Notes: a model not told the origin generated them from the letters alone. Shown: positions 16,836 to 26,202, counted from the stretch's first letter. The stretch: DNA of 64,000 nt from Phycisphaerae bacterium (GCA_018052735.1 JAGPMT010000006.1:1-64000), one strand, 5' to 3'. Translations and numbers: made by a program.

Positions 16836-18332
16836 TTACCGCAGACTGCCGGCCAGCATATAGTATACTTCATTGGTCCGCATCTGACGCTTGAAATCTG
16901 GAATCTGCGTATTTTCGTCAATCAGCAGATACTCGATGCCCGCCATCTCCGTGAAGTCTTCCATATGTTCTGCCGTCAGGGCAGTCGAAAAACCGGTATG
17001 GTGTGCGCCGCCGGCCAGTATCCAAGCCGCTGCGGCCGTTTTGAGATTGGGACGGGGCACCCAGACCACTCTTGCCACCGGCAGATTGGGCAAATCCGCG
17101 TCAGGCTTAACCACATCAACGGTGTTGACAATCATCCGGAAGCGGTTGCCCATATCAATCAGAGACGCATTCAAGCCGGCCCCCGGTGCGGCAGTGAAGA
17201 CAACCCGAACCGGATCGGCTTTGCCGCCGATACCCAGCGGATGCACTTCCAGCGACGGCTTGCCGGAGGCAATTGTCGAGCAAACTTCCAGCATATGGGC
17301 GCCCAGCACTTTCATTCCCTTCGGATCCAGATGATAGGTATAGTCTTCCATGAACGATGTGCCGCCTTTGAGGCCGGCAGCCATCACCTTCATCGCCCGC
17401 ACCAGTGCAGCGGTTTTCCAGTCGCCTTCAGCCCCGAAGCCATATCCTTCGGCCATCAGACGCTGAACGGCCAGACCGGGCAGCTGCTTGAGACCATGCA
17501 GATCTTCAAACGTGGTTGTAAAGGCCTTGAAGCCGCCTTTTTCGAGAAAAGCACGCAAGCCTGCCTCAATGCGGGCCGCTTCACGAACCGACTCCATCTG
17601 CTCGGCGGCTACACGGAACTTATAGCAGTCCTTGTATTCGGCAACAAGCTTGTCTATTTGCGAATCGGCAACTTTATTGACCACCGCCACCAAATCCCCG
17701 ACGCCGTAGCCGTTGACTGAAATCCCGAACTGCTTCTGGGCCTCGACTTTGTCGCCTTCGGTTACCGCCACTTCACGCATATTGTCGCCAAACCGTGCAA
17801 CCTTGAGCGAGCGCATCTCGTTCCAGCCAGCGGCTGCCCGCATCCATATGCCCAGCTTCTGCTGAACATCCGCTTCCTTCCAGTGGCCGACAATAACCTT
17901 GCGGTTTTTGCGAAGGCGCGTGCAGATAAAACCGAATTCCCGATCGCCGTGGGCCGACTGGTTGAGATTCATAAAGTCCATATCAATTTTGTCCCACGGC
18001 AGGTCGCGGTTAAACTGCGTATGCAGATGCACAAACGGCTTCTGCAGTGTACTCAATCCTGCAATCCACATCTTGGCAGGGCTGAATGTATGCATCCAGG
18101 CAATCAAACCAATGCAGTTGGGGGTGGTATTGGCCTTGACGCAGATTTTGGTGATTTCGTCGGGTGTCTTAAGAACGGGCTTAAAAACGACCTTGCAGGG
18201 AATCGCTGCAGAAGCATCCAGCGCTTCGGCGATCTGCTTGCTGTCAGCATCCACCTGTTTAAGCGTTTCGGGGCCATACAGATGTTGGCTGCCTGTAATA
18301 AACCATACTTCATACTCTTTTAAGTCAATCAT
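16836..18332 (-). CDS. araA: L-arabinose isomerase
   Basis: A 498-residue enzyme of the usual AraA length that converts L-arabinose to L-ribulose with a manganese ion. It starts [20 protein letters not shown], a family hallmark, and contains [31 protein letters not shown] and EDYTYHL. It follows araD by 20 bases. An AGGAGG-type site (complement of about 18339-18346) precedes the ATG. Confidence 0.98.
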   Translation of the reverse strand: MIDLKEYEVWFITGSQHLYGPETLKQVDADSKQIAEALDASAAIPCKVVFKPVLKTPDEITKICVKANTTPNCIGLIAWMHTFSPAKMWIAGLSTLQKPFVHLHTQFNRDLPWDKIDMDFMNLNQSAHGDREFGFICTRLRKNRKVIVGHWKEADVQQKLGIWMRAAAGWNEMRSLKVARFGDNMREVAVTEGDKVEAQKQFGISVNGYGVGDLVAVVNKVADSQIDKLVAEYKDCYKFRVAAEQMESVREAARIEAGLRAFLEKGGFKAFTTTFEDLHGLKQLPGLAVQRLMAEGYGFGAEGDWKTAALVRAMKVMAAGLKGGTSFMEDYTYHLDPKGMKVLGAHMLEVCSTIASGKPSLEVHPLGIGGKADPVRVVFTAAPGAGLNASLIDMGNRFRMIVNTVDVVKPDADLPNLPVARVVWVPRPNLKTAAAAWILAGGAHHTGFSTALTAEHMEDFTEMAGIEYLLIDENTQIPDFKRQMRTNEVYYMLAGSLR

Positions 18333-18352
18333 ACTATTTACCTCCTGAAAAA

Positions 18353-19042
18353 TTATTTCTGTCCATAATAAGCGTTTTTGCCATGTTTCCGCAGATAATG
18401 CTTGTCCAGCAGGAAATCAGCAACAGGGATTAATGAGGGATTAAGAACAGCTGTATGGAGCGCCATGTGGGCAACTTGTTCGAGCACGACCGCCGACTCG
18501 ACTGCCTTGGCAGGCGTTTTGCCCCACGTGAACGGTCCATGGTTTGCCACCAGCACGGCAGGCATCTGTTCCGGATCGAGCTTCTGGAAGGTTTTAACAA
18601 TCACACTTCCAGTATTCTTTTCATAATCGCCTTCCACTTCCTGACGGGTCATCGGCTTGGTGACCGGCACAGGTCCATAGAAATTGTCGGCGTGGGTTGT
18701 CCCCAAACAGGGAATCGGCCGGCAGGCCTGCGCCCAAACCGTTGCATAGGTGGAATGCGTATGGCAGATGCCGCCAATGGCGCTGAAATGGCGGTACAGT
18801 TCCAGATGGGTCGGCGTATCGGAAGACGGACGCAGCTGACCTTCTACAATTTTTCCGTCCAAATCCAGCAGAACAATTTTGTCCGGCGTCAATTCGTCAT
18901 AGGACACCCCGCTGGGCTTGATAGCGATAATACCTTGCTGACGGTCAATGCCGCTGACATTGCCCCAGCTGTAAATCACCAGAGCATGCTTCTTCAGCTC
19001 CAAGTTGGCAGCACAGACATCACATTTGAGCTGTTCGAGCAT
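18353..19042 (-). CDS. araD: L-ribulose-5-phosphate 4-epimerase
   Basis: A 229-residue class II aldolase/epimerase that makes D-xylulose-5-phosphate, the same intermediate reached through xylAB. Motifs: [13 protein letters not shown], the substrate region [11 protein letters not shown], the zinc histidines in [16 protein letters not shown], and [10 protein letters not shown]. It starts three bases after the araB stop and precedes araA by 20 bases. Confidence 0.97.
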   Translation of the reverse strand: MLEQLKCDVCAANLELKKHALVIYSWGNVSGIDRQQGIIAIKPSGVSYDELTPDKIVLLDLDGKIVEGQLRPSSDTPTHLELYRHFSAIGGICHTHSTYATVWAQACRPIPCLGTTHADNFYGPVPVTKPMTRQEVEGDYEKNTGSVIVKTFQKLDPEQMPAVLVANHGPFTWGKTPAKAVESAVVLEQVAHMALHTAVLNPSLIPVADFLLDKHYLRKHGKNAYYGQK

Positions 19043-19045
19043 AGA

Positions 19046-20719
19046 CTACTCCTGACTGCTTTCCTTAATAGCCAGCAGTTCCTTCATCACATTGGCCATT
19101 CCGATAGAATTGCCGGACAAGCCGAAACCATCGTGAAGCTGCTTATAGAGTTTGTACAGCTTTTGATAGACCTGATGGTTCTTGGGATTGGGCTTGAAGG
19201 TCTTGGCTTTGATGCCGCACATCGCCTTCTGGGCAGAATGGTAATCGGCAAACGCCCGGCCTGCGACCGCCCCTGCGATAGCTGAACCCAATGCACAGGT
19301 CTGGGCGGACCGTGAAACCTTCATCTCGCGGCCGGTAACATCTGCGTAAATCTGCATCAGCAGGGGATTTTTTTCGCTAATGCCGCCGCAGTTGACAATC
19401 TGTTCAATCTTGACGCCGTATTCTTCGAAGCGGTTGATGATTGTCAGTGCACCAAAAGCAGTCGCCTCAATCAGCGCCCGGTAAATCTCCTCGGGCCTGG
19501 TATGCAGCGTTTGGCCCAACAGCAAACCCGTCAGCCGCTGGTCCACCAGTATCGTGCGATTGCCGTTATTCCAGTCCAGTGCTAAAAGACCCGACTGTCC
19601 CGGACGGAGCTTGGCTGCCTTCTTGGTCAGAGCATCATGACTGCCCAGCGTCTTGCCGCCCGGCTGGATATAGTTGACAAACCAGTTGAAGATATCCCCC
19701 ACAGCCGACTGCCCTGCTTCCAGCCCGTAAAATCCCGGAAGAATCGAACCGTCCACAATCCCGCAGATGCCAGGAATATCCGGCAGTGTGGCATCATTGG
19801 GGGCAATTGCCATATCACAAGTACTGGTACCGATGATTTTAACCAGCGTTCCGGGCTGAATGCCCGATCCAACACCGCCCAAATGGGCATCAAAAGCCCC
19901 CATCGCCACAGGAATCCCGGGCTTTAAGCCCAGTCTTTTAGCCCATTGGGGCGTCAAATCCCCGGCTTTGTCTGATATTGTATAGGTCTTGTTCGGCAAG
20001 GTACGCCGCAAGGCTGCCATTTTGGGATGCAGCTTGGCCAGAAACTCCTCGGAAGGATAACCGCCCCAGGCATCATTAAACATGGCCTTGTGTCCGGCCG
20101 CACAGCGGCATCGCTTCATCCTGCTCGGATGGTCCGTACCCGTCAACACTGCTGTAATCCAATCCGCATGCTCCACCCATGTGTAAGCCGCATCGAAGAC
20201 TTTCGGATCTGTCCGTAGGCAATGCAGAATTTTGCTGAAAAACCATTCCGATGAATAGATACCGCCGCATTTGGCCAGATATTCCGGATGCTCTTTCGCT
20301 GCAAGCTGGGTAATTTCAGCAGCTTCTGCATAACCTGTATGGTCTTTCCACAGCCAGACACAGGCATTCAGGTTTTTCTTAAACTCCTTTTTAAACGCCA
20401 GCGGCACACCTTCGGCATCTACCGGCAGCGGCGTCGAGCCTGTGGTATCAACCCCGATACCCACTACCGCTTCCGGCGTAAACCGCTTGTCTTTGGTTTT
20501 GGCCTGCCGGACAGCTTTTTTTACTGTTACTTCGATGCCTTTGAGGTAATCGGCCGGGTTCTGGCGGGCAAGGTTATGGTCAGACGGATCAAGCAGAATG
20601 CCTGCCTGCCCCGATTCGTAATTGTAGATGCTGGTGCCGACCTCTTTGCCGTTCTGGGTGTTAACGATGAGACAGCGAACTGAATTCGTGCCGTAATCAA
20701 GACCGATTGCGTATGCCAT
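19046..20719 (-). CDS. araB: Ribulokinase
   Basis: A 557-residue FGGY kinase that phosphorylates L-ribulose. It starts AYAIGLDYGTNSVRCLIV and has the ribulokinase-type GIGVDTTGSTPLPVD, VWLWKDHTGYAEA, GAFDAHLGGVG, IIGTSTCDMA and LDWNNGNRT. Long FGGY length and these blocks separate it from the xylulokinase at 12076. It is the first gene of the pentose operon, with an AAGGGAG site before the ATG, and faces the divergent regulator across 145 bases. Confidence 0.96.
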   Translation of the reverse strand: MAYAIGLDYGTNSVRCLIVNTQNGKEVGTSIYNYESGQAGILLDPSDHNLARQNPADYLKGIEVTVKKAVRQAKTKDKRFTPEAVVGIGVDTTGSTPLPVDAEGVPLAFKKEFKKNLNACVWLWKDHTGYAEAAEITQLAAKEHPEYLAKCGGIYSSEWFFSKILHCLRTDPKVFDAAYTWVEHADWITAVLTGTDHPSRMKRCRCAAGHKAMFNDAWGGYPSEEFLAKLHPKMAALRRTLPNKTYTISDKAGDLTPQWAKRLGLKPGIPVAMGAFDAHLGGVGSGIQPGTLVKIIGTSTCDMAIAPNDATLPDIPGICGIVDGSILPGFYGLEAGQSAVGDIFNWFVNYIQPGGKTLGSHDALTKKAAKLRPGQSGLLALDWNNGNRTILVDQRLTGLLLGQTLHTRPEEIYRALIEATAFGALTIINRFEEYGVKIEQIVNCGGISEKNPLLMQIYADVTGREMKVSRSAQTCALGSAIAGAVAGRAFADYHSAQKAMCGIKAKTFKPNPKNHQVYQKLYKLYKQLHDGFGLSGNSIGMANVMKELLAIKESSQE

Positions 20720-20793
20720 AACTCTACTCCCTTATAAAGAACCTCTCCCATACTATTGCTGTAATTGATGCGGAATTGTAATAAAAGCGGCTG

Positions 20794-20822
20794 TTGACGG
20801 CAAGTCCAATTTGCGTTAAAAT
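20794..20822 (+). promoter_or_regulatory. Promoter of the XylR-like regulator
   Basis: TTGACG (20794-20799) and TAAAAT (20817-20822) are 17 bases apart, giving a predicted start near 20829. A TTTGCG word occurs at 20810-20815 and 20831-20836, 21 bases apart, overlapping the spacer and the start site. I did not find an equally good promoter for the leftward araB operon. Confidence 0.6.
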
Positions 20823-20864
20823 ATCACCAGTTTGCGCATAATCAAAATCGTAAGGGTGCCGCTG

Positions 20865-22016
20865 ATGCATAAAGTCATTATTATGGTTGATACTGCCCGT
20901 GCCTCCGGCCGCAAATTTCTTCGCGGCATCGAGCGGTACATCAGCTCTAACGCTGACTGGGAGGTATGCATACAGCCGCCTCACTACCTGCCCGGCACCC
21001 ACTTCAATCCAACCTCATGGTTCAAACTGCAGGAAGCCGATGGACTTATCGACCGCGATTCCAACTGCGCCGATGCATTTGTTCATCTTCAAATCCCCAA
21101 GATTATCAGCGATACCAAACTGGAAAATCCCGGTGTATCCACCATCTACACCAATTCCGAAAAGACCGGCCGAATCGCGGCCGAATATTTTCTGGAACTG
21201 GGTTTTAAGCATTTTGCATATTGCGGCTTTGAAGGTCTGGCCTGGTCGGAAAGACGATTTCGCAGTTTTGCGGGGGTTTTGAAAAAAAACGGTTTCAGCT
21301 GTGTTTATCATTATCATGATTGGCTGGCCAATGCCGGCAGCAGTGAAACCGAAGACAGCCGGCTGGCTCAATGGCTAACAACCCTGCCCAAACCCGTCTG
21401 CGTTTTCGCCTGCAATGACGATCGCGGGGTGAATGTTCTGGAGGCCTGCAAGATCGCCGGTCTGACGGTGCCCGAGGAGGTAGCGGTTTTGGGCGTGGAC
21501 AACGACGACCTGCTGTGTGACTTGTCATCTCCCCCGCTGTCCAGCATCGAGCTGAACTTCGAACGCGGAGGATTTGAGGCCGCAAAACTTCTCGATCAAA
21601 TGATGACCCGCGGCATGGCGCATACCAATATTGTCATTGAACCAGTAGATATCGTAACGCGTCAATCGACCACCATCTTGGCGATTGATGACCCGGAAGT
21701 AGTCAAAGCACTGGTATTTATCCGCGAACACTACGAAGAACCAATTCAGGTCAAAGATGTTGTAGCAGCAACTGTTATATCCCGCCGGGATTTGGAAATG
21801 AAATTCAAAAATAAGCTTCGGCGGTCAATTAAAGAGGAAATAGACCGTCTTCGTATAAAATCTGTACAGCGTAAATTGGCCAACACCAGCGATACGATTC
21901 ACAATATCGCTGCTTCCTTGTCATACACCGACCCGCAGCACTTTTCGCGATTCTTCCGAAAAGCCGCCGGAATCAGCCCCAGTGCCTACCGCCGCCTCAA
22001 TAAACCTTACATGTAG
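20865..22016 (+). CDS. XylR-like pentose regulator (LacI-type sensor fused to AraC-type DNA-binding domain)
   Basis: A 383-residue regulator. The N-terminal two thirds resemble a periplasmic-binding-protein-like sugar sensor (VDTARASGRKFLRGIERYI, FACNDDRGVNVLEACKIAG, VAVLGVDNDDLLCDLSSPPL). The last 100 residues form two helix-turn-helix motifs of the AraC type, ending LSYTDPQHFSRFFRKAAGISP. This is the domain order of enterobacterial XylR, which binds xylose. I use the ATG at 20865; a TTG at 20832 is possible. Placed divergently to araB, it probably controls the whole arabinose-xylose operon and may regulate itself. Confidence 0.9.
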   Translation: MHKVIIMVDTARASGRKFLRGIERYISSNADWEVCIQPPHYLPGTHFNPTSWFKLQEADGLIDRDSNCADAFVHLQIPKIISDTKLENPGVSTIYTNSEKTGRIAAEYFLELGFKHFAYCGFEGLAWSERRFRSFAGVLKKNGFSCVYHYHDWLANAGSSETEDSRLAQWLTTLPKPVCVFACNDDRGVNVLEACKIAGLTVPEEVAVLGVDNDDLLCDLSSPPLSSIELNFERGGFEAAKLLDQMMTRGMAHTNIVIEPVDIVTRQSTTILAIDDPEVVKALVFIREHYEEPIQVKDVVAATVISRRDLEMKFKNKLRRSIKEEIDRLRIKSVQRKLANTSDTIHNIAASLSYTDPQHFSRFFRKAAGISPSAYRRLNKPYM

Positions 22017-22047
22017 GAAAGGGGTAGATTTTCTTGGCCTACGATCC

Positions 22048-22080
22048 CTAAAAACTGTAAAATGGCTTTCCAGTTTTTAG
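22048..22080. terminator. A/T-rich inverted repeat after the regulator gene
   Basis: CTAAAAACTG (22048-22057) and CAGTTTTTAG (22071-22080) are perfect inverted copies around a 13-base loop. With its T-run inside the stem it may act as a weak rho-independent terminator for the regulator. It lies 27 bases before the nitroreductase start and could instead be an operator. Confidence 0.4.
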
Positions 22081-22106
22081 AACAATACTTTACAGGAGAA
22101 TGGATT

Positions 22107-22844
22107 ATGAATCGCAGAGCATTCTTAAAGACCATGCCGGCGATAGCCGCATTGGCCGCAGCGGATTTAGATTTTGCTCAAGAGGCCGACTTACCCTCTG
22201 CCGTTTCACAAACTTCGTCATCCATCGGTAAACTGACACCTATCGAACTTGTCAAACCGTCTGCTGACGGGGGTAAATCCGTACTGGCGGCGTTATGGGA
22301 ACGAAAGACCAATCGCAGCATCAGCGACCGTCCGCTTTCTGACCAAGATTTGTCCAATCTCCTCTGGGCGGCATTCGGAGCAAACCGACCTGACGGTGTG
22401 CGCGGCAAACCGGGCCGTACAGCCGCCACGGCCAGCAACGCGCAGGAAATTGACATCTATGCGGTTTTGCCGGCAGGGATTTACCGATACGATGCCGTGG
22501 CACACAGACTGATGCCGGCAGTCGAGGGCGACCATCGCGGTCTTGTCGGCCGCCGCCGCCAAGGCGCAATGGCAGCAGCACCGGTGATACTTGTCTATGT
22601 CGCCGATATCGGCAAATACAAATCGGCCCCTTTCCAAGAACCGGGGCTTCGGGATCCTGAAATACAGAAATCGTATTATAACGTTGCCATCGGGCTGATT
22701 GCAGGCAATGTATATCTCTTTGCCGCTTCGCAGGGATTGGCTGCCTGGTTTCACAATTGCAATAAGCCGGCACTGGCAGAGGTGCTGAAGCTGGGGCCTG
22801 AGCAGTATGTAATGTATGCCCAGACCGTGGGACATCCAGCATAA
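22107..22844 (+). CDS. Tat-exported nitroreductase-family protein (SagB-type)
   Basis: A 245-residue protein with an N-terminal twin-arginine signal (NRRAFLKTMPAIAALAAADL), followed by an FMN-dependent nitroreductase domain of the SagB-like class: KTNRSISDRPLSDQDLSNLLWAAFGANR, a disordered-looking loop, then PVILVYVADIGKY and NVAIGLIAGNVYLFAASQGLAAW. The ATG at 22107 has AGGAGA eight bases upstream; the frame extending to 22062 is not used. Related proteins oxidise or reduce small molecules with flavin, but no substrate is known here. There is no cyclodehydratase or peptide gene nearby, so a SagB role in heterocyclic peptides is not supported. Confidence 0.8.
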   Translation: MNRRAFLKTMPAIAALAAADLDFAQEADLPSAVSQTSSSIGKLTPIELVKPSADGGKSVLAALWERKTNRSISDRPLSDQDLSNLLWAAFGANRPDGVRGKPGRTAATASNAQEIDIYAVLPAGIYRYDAVAHRLMPAVEGDHRGLVGRRRQGAMAAAPVILVYVADIGKYKSAPFQEPGLRDPEIQKSYYNVAIGLIAGNVYLFAASQGLAAWFHNCNKPALAEVLKLGPEQYVMYAQTVGHPA

Positions 22845-22899
22845 ACAGCATACAATCAGAAAAACCTGTATTTTGCCGCAATCGGCCAAAAAAAAGATT

Positions 22900-23685
22900 A
22901 TGCCGTTATTTTTTCAATCTATTTGCAGCAGCAGTTCAGGCAATTGCCTTACTGTCTGGTCTAACACAACGCGGCTTGTGATTGACTGCGGACTAACCTC
23001 AATGCGGCAAACCAGACAGGTATTAACGGCTTTGTCGGCACAATCTAAAATCGACTCTGTGCTTTTGACACACACCCACAGCGACCATATCTCCTACTAT
23101 CCTCTGCGGGTACTCGAAGAACTGGGGCTTGCAATTCATCTGCACAGCGATTGTGCAGACCAGCTTCGTGATATCCATTTCAACGATTACGGCTTCCCAA
23201 AGCTGAAACTGGTACCCTTTCAGAGGAAAAAGTTTGTTGTAGGAGATTTCTGCATTCAACCCTTTGAGGTGGTGCATAATCCGGATTTCCCCACCTTCGG
23301 CTACCAGATAGATTATCAGGGCAAAAAGATTCTCATTGTTACCGATTTCGCCCGGTGGGAAGACCTAATCGATTATTTTTTGGATGCGGATTTTATTTTC
23401 GTTGAATCCAATCACGACCTCGGCCTGCTGGCATTGTATTTCAATCCCAACAGCCGGTTTCATATGTCCAATCCCGATACGGCCAAACTGCTGGTGAATG
23501 CCCGCAGGGGAAGCAGAAAAGCCCCCGTATCAGTCATGCTGGGACATCTGAGCAGTCAGAGAAATAATGCCCATTTAGCCTTGCAGGAAATCCAAAATGC
23601 CTTTCGGAATGCTGATATTGAACTGGATTTTCATCTTCAAACCGCCCCATTGAAGGAAGCTTCACAGGCCATCCTTCTCATGTGA
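22900..23685 (+). CDS. YycJ/WalJ-like metallo-beta-lactamase-fold hydrolase
   Basis: A 261-residue MBL-fold protein. It begins PLFFQSICSSSSGNCLTV, the glycine/serine stretch typical of YycJ, and has the metal site THTHSDH (57-63) plus later histidines in the family order, including GHLSSQRNN. Family members are linked to DNA repair coordination in Bacillus, where the exact role is still unclear. The ATG at 22900 has a poor ribosome binding site; an earlier ATG at 22816 would overlap the nitroreductase and add 28 unrelated residues. Confidence 0.8.
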   Translation: MPLFFQSICSSSSGNCLTVWSNTTRLVIDCGLTSMRQTRQVLTALSAQSKIDSVLLTHTHSDHISYYPLRVLEELGLAIHLHSDCADQLRDIHFNDYGFPKLKLVPFQRKKFVVGDFCIQPFEVVHNPDFPTFGYQIDYQGKKILIVTDFARWEDLIDYFLDADFIFVESNHDLGLLALYFNPNSRFHMSNPDTAKLLVNARRGSRKAPVSVMLGHLSSQRNNAHLALQEIQNAFRNADIELDFHLQTAPLKEASQAILLM

Positions 23686-23780
23686 CGGTTGTCGGCACCC
23701 TATTTTACAGCCGTTTTTTACGGCGCACGGCATCTCTCAAAACACCGTCGGCCTCTCTATATCAGCAGCCAAACGGATTT

Positions 23781-24899
23781 CTACTGCCGAGCCAATCTGC
23801 ATAAGATCTCAACACCTTTGTCGATTTTGTCCTCGGTTGTGGTATAAGCGATACGGAAATGCGTATCCTGTTCACTGAACACATTGCCGGGAATAACCAG
23901 CAGGTTGTTGTCAATCGCTTTTTTCACAAATTCGGTTGCATTAGGATATCCAGCCGGGGTTTTGACAAACATATAAAAAGCCCCCGCGGGCAAAACCACC
24001 TCAAATGCCTCCTTAAGACCCGCATAGATACGGTTTCGTTTGCGGCGATAGATGTCGATATAGTCAGAAATATCCAGATCCATTGCCGCCACGGCTGCCA
24101 TCTGAAACGGCGTCGGGGCACAGACAAAGGTGTATTGCTGAATCTGAATCATCTTGTCAATCAGCGGTTTGATTTTTTCACTTCCGACGGCATATCCCAT
24201 CCGCCAGCCCGTCATTGCATAGCTTTTGCTGTATCCTTTCAAAACCAGCGTGCCGTCATAATAATTGCCCATGCTGATGCAGCGGCCGTCATAACAGAAA
24301 TCCTCATAAATTTCATCACTGATAACCAGCAAATCATGCCGGCGGGCAATATCAGCAATCGCCCGGGCTTCCTGCTCGGTATAGACCGCCCCTGTCGGAT
24401 TTGTCGGAGAATTGAGCACAAGCATCTTGGTTCTGGGCGTAATGAGCGATTCAAGCCTGTCGATAGGTAGCTTGAAATCAGGATAACAGTCGGCAAACAC
24501 ACATGTACCGCCCAGCATCCGCACCAGATGCTTGTACATCACAAAATACGGGTCGGGAATGATCACCTCATCGCCCGGATTAACGGTGGCCATAAAGGAC
24601 AGCAGCAGGCCTCCGCTGACACCGCTGGTCACCATCAGTGGAGGATTATCCCACCCATAATCAACCTTGACTTTGTCCCTAATTCTCTGCAGAAGCTTTT
24701 GTTCACCTGCTGTTTGGGAATAATGGTTGAATCCATTTTCAATTGCTTTTATCGCGGCTTTTTTAACCGGCTGCGGCACATCGAAATCCGGCTGACCAAT
24801 AGAGAAATTGACCGGATCTTTCAATTCTGCCGCCAAGGCAAAGACCTTTCGAATACCGCTGGAGTCAATCAATTGTGTCCGATCCGCAAGGTAATTCAT
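23781..24899 (-). CDS. PLP-dependent aminotransferase, class I (aspartate-aminotransferase-like)
   Basis: A 372-residue fold-type I enzyme. It shows FSIGQPDFDVP near the N-terminus, the NSPTNPTGAVYT block, ISDEIYEDFCYDG, and the PLP lysine in KGYSKSYAMTGWRMGYAVGS. The ATG at 24899 has a GGGAGAG site; the longer frame to 24980 is unlikely. It probably transaminates aspartate or an aromatic or branched amino acid with 2-oxoglutarate; the specificity is not readable. It follows the short basic protein gene after a hairpin. Confidence 0.9.
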   Translation of the reverse strand: MNYLADRTQLIDSSGIRKVFALAAELKDPVNFSIGQPDFDVPQPVKKAAIKAIENGFNHYSQTAGEQKLLQRIRDKVKVDYGWDNPPLMVTSGVSGGLLLSFMATVNPGDEVIIPDPYFVMYKHLVRMLGGTCVFADCYPDFKLPIDRLESLITPRTKMLVLNSPTNPTGAVYTEQEARAIADIARRHDLLVISDEIYEDFCYDGRCISMGNYYDGTLVLKGYSKSYAMTGWRMGYAVGSEKIKPLIDKMIQIQQYTFVCAPTPFQMAAVAAMDLDISDYIDIYRRKRNRIYAGLKEAFEVVLPAGAFYMFVKTPAGYPNATEFVKKAIDNNLLVIPGNVFSEQDTHFRIAYTTTEDKIDKGVEILCRLARQ

Positions 24900-24938
24900 T
24901 TCTGCTCTCCCACGACCGCTATTGTTTCGGCGCATAGC

Positions 24939-24982
24939 AATTGCCGCTTGCGGTTTTGGAATATCCCTGCAAAGCGGCAATT
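24939..24982 (-). repeat. Perfect 11-bp inverted repeat between the small basic protein and the aminotransferase
   Basis: AATTGCCGCTT (24939-24949) and AAGCGGCAATT (24972-24982) are exact inverted copies with a 22-base loop. It starts 17 bases after the small gene's stop and lacks a T-run on the coding strand. It is probably an mRNA-stabilising or factor-dependent terminator hairpin. Confidence 0.45.
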
Positions 24983-24999
24983 CTATATCGGTACAATCC

Positions 25000-25158
25000 C
25001 TATGGCTTCCGATGGGCTACCTTGGGCAGTCCCATCACTTTATCGCCTTCCTGCCAGCGTTCCTGCTGCTTGAGCATCTGAATGCGCTCTTCACGACTCA
25101 GAACATTGCGATGCCGTTTCAAGGCGCCTTTGATTTTCAACGAACGATCTACAGACAT
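25000..25158 (-). CDS. Small basic protein of the Planctomycetes/Verrucomicrobia/Chlamydiae type
   Basis: A 52-residue, strongly basic protein starting MSVDRSLKIKGALKRHRNVL and ending with a GDKVMGLPKV block. From memory this matches a short family (I recall TIGR04137) restricted to the PVC group of bacteria and thought to be ribosome-associated; the function is not proven. The ATG at 25158 has AGGAGA at good spacing; a longer 62-residue reading is not needed. It is a useful marker for the phylum. Confidence 0.82.
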   Translation of the reverse strand: MSVDRSLKIKGALKRHRNVLSREERIQMLKQQERWQEGDKVMGLPKVAHRKP

Positions 25159-25196
25159 TTTGCATCTTCTCCTGTTTACCTGCGACAATAATCCGA

Positions 25197-25997
25197 TTAT
25201 CTCTTTAATCCGTACGCATCCTGAAACGGCTTGAGACCAAAATTGGTGTCTCCGGTTTCAGCCGGATACAGCAAGCCGAGCTGCTGGATGCGTTTTTTCA
25301 TTTCGTACCCATCCGTTCCCTCTATGGCAGGGTCCTGCATAAACAACTGTTTGGTAACCAGCAAACCATATCCGCGATTTTCAATAATCTCTGTTTCGAT
25401 ACCCTTGCTTTTGAAGTAATCTTGTATCGGCTTCAGCTCATTCTTCCGATTGAGGGATATACCCTGTATCACGATAACATTTGTCCCCTTTTCAGGTTTC
25501 AACCGCGGTAATTCTTCAGACACAATCGGTACCGGCTTGGGAACTTCTGTTTCTTTTCGAACAGGCACCAGCGGCTCCTTAACAGGTTCTGGAGTCGCCG
25601 CCGCTGTTTTTTGCTCCTGCCTTATTATGACAGATGGGCTTTCCTGTTTAGGTTCAAGGCCGGATTGAACCGCACCTTTTTGCGAATATATTGTACCGAG
25701 CCAAAAACCAACAGCCAAAACAAGAATCTGCACAACCGCTGCCATTCCAATCAGAAGCACTTTGGCTGAAACAGCAAAATTAGGTTTATCTGAGACTTCT
25801 TCTTTATATACCCGACCAGATTCGTCCCTAATTCCGGAAAATTCCGAGTTTCCAGACGCTGGTTTTGCTTTTTTTAACAATTCTTTATAAGGGCCATCAG
25901 ACCGCATTTGTCCTGTTTTCAGCCCTTTTGCGATTTTTGCCTGTCCTTGGCGTATGGCCTCGCTCAATGCCTTTTGATTTAAACTTCGGCCTGTCAT
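25197..25997 (-). CDS. Single-pass membrane protein with a SPOR-like C-terminus
   Basis: A 266-residue protein with an N-terminal charged cytosolic part, one membrane segment at about 78-103 (VLLIGMAAVVQILVLAVGFWL), a proline-rich linker (about 110-165) and a compact C-terminal domain starting NVIVIQGISLNRKNELKPI. That last part resembles a divergent SPOR domain, which in other proteins binds denuded peptidoglycan at division sites; the resemblance is by eye only. It lies directly upstream of the small basic protein. Confidence 0.6.
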   Translation of the reverse strand: MTGRSLNQKALSEAIRQGQAKIAKGLKTGQMRSDGPYKELLKKAKPASGNSEFSGIRDESGRVYKEEVSDKPNFAVSAKVLLIGMAAVVQILVLAVGFWLGTIYSQKGAVQSGLEPKQESPSVIIRQEQKTAAATPEPVKEPLVPVRKETEVPKPVPIVSEELPRLKPEKGTNVIVIQGISLNRKNELKPIQDYFKSKGIETEIIENRGYGLLVTKQLFMQDPAIEGTDGYEMKKRIQQLGLLYPAETGDTNFGLKPFQDAYGLKR

Positions 25998-26167
25998 CCT
26001 AAAAACCTCGACAGATGTAATGCGGTCCCTGTCCCAAGTAAAAAAACAGGGTATATTGTTTTCTTACAAAAAATAAAGATATATTTTATTACCCTATCTT
26101 GCAGCAAAATGCAATATTAAAGTTGCGGTAAAAATGATAATTTTTGCCTGGCAGCATAAATAAAGAC
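25998..26167. other. AT-rich intergenic region
   Basis: This AT-rich gap separates the divergent SPOR-like gene and lipid operon. It has long A and T runs around 26040-26160. I see no gene; no clear leftward promoter stands out. Confidence 0.4.
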
Positions 26168-26196
26168 TTGACTTGTCAGGCTTTAAACGGTATAGG
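26168..26196 (+). promoter_or_regulatory. Main promoter of the rpmF-plsX-fab operon
   Basis: TTGACT (26168-26173) and TATAGG (26191-26196) are separated by exactly 17 bases. Transcription should start about 26203, leaving an untranslated leader of about 178 bases before rpmF. Confidence 0.65.
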
Positions 26197-26202
26197 GGTT
26201 GG

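Noticed and set aside
16632-17720. Long rightward frame opposite xylA/araA
   Set aside because: Antisense shadow of well-identified enzymes.
23710-23724. Small hairpin GCCGT-TTTTT-ACGGC after the YycJ-like gene as a terminator
   Set aside because: Five-base-pair stem with the T-run in the loop and none after it; too weak to call.
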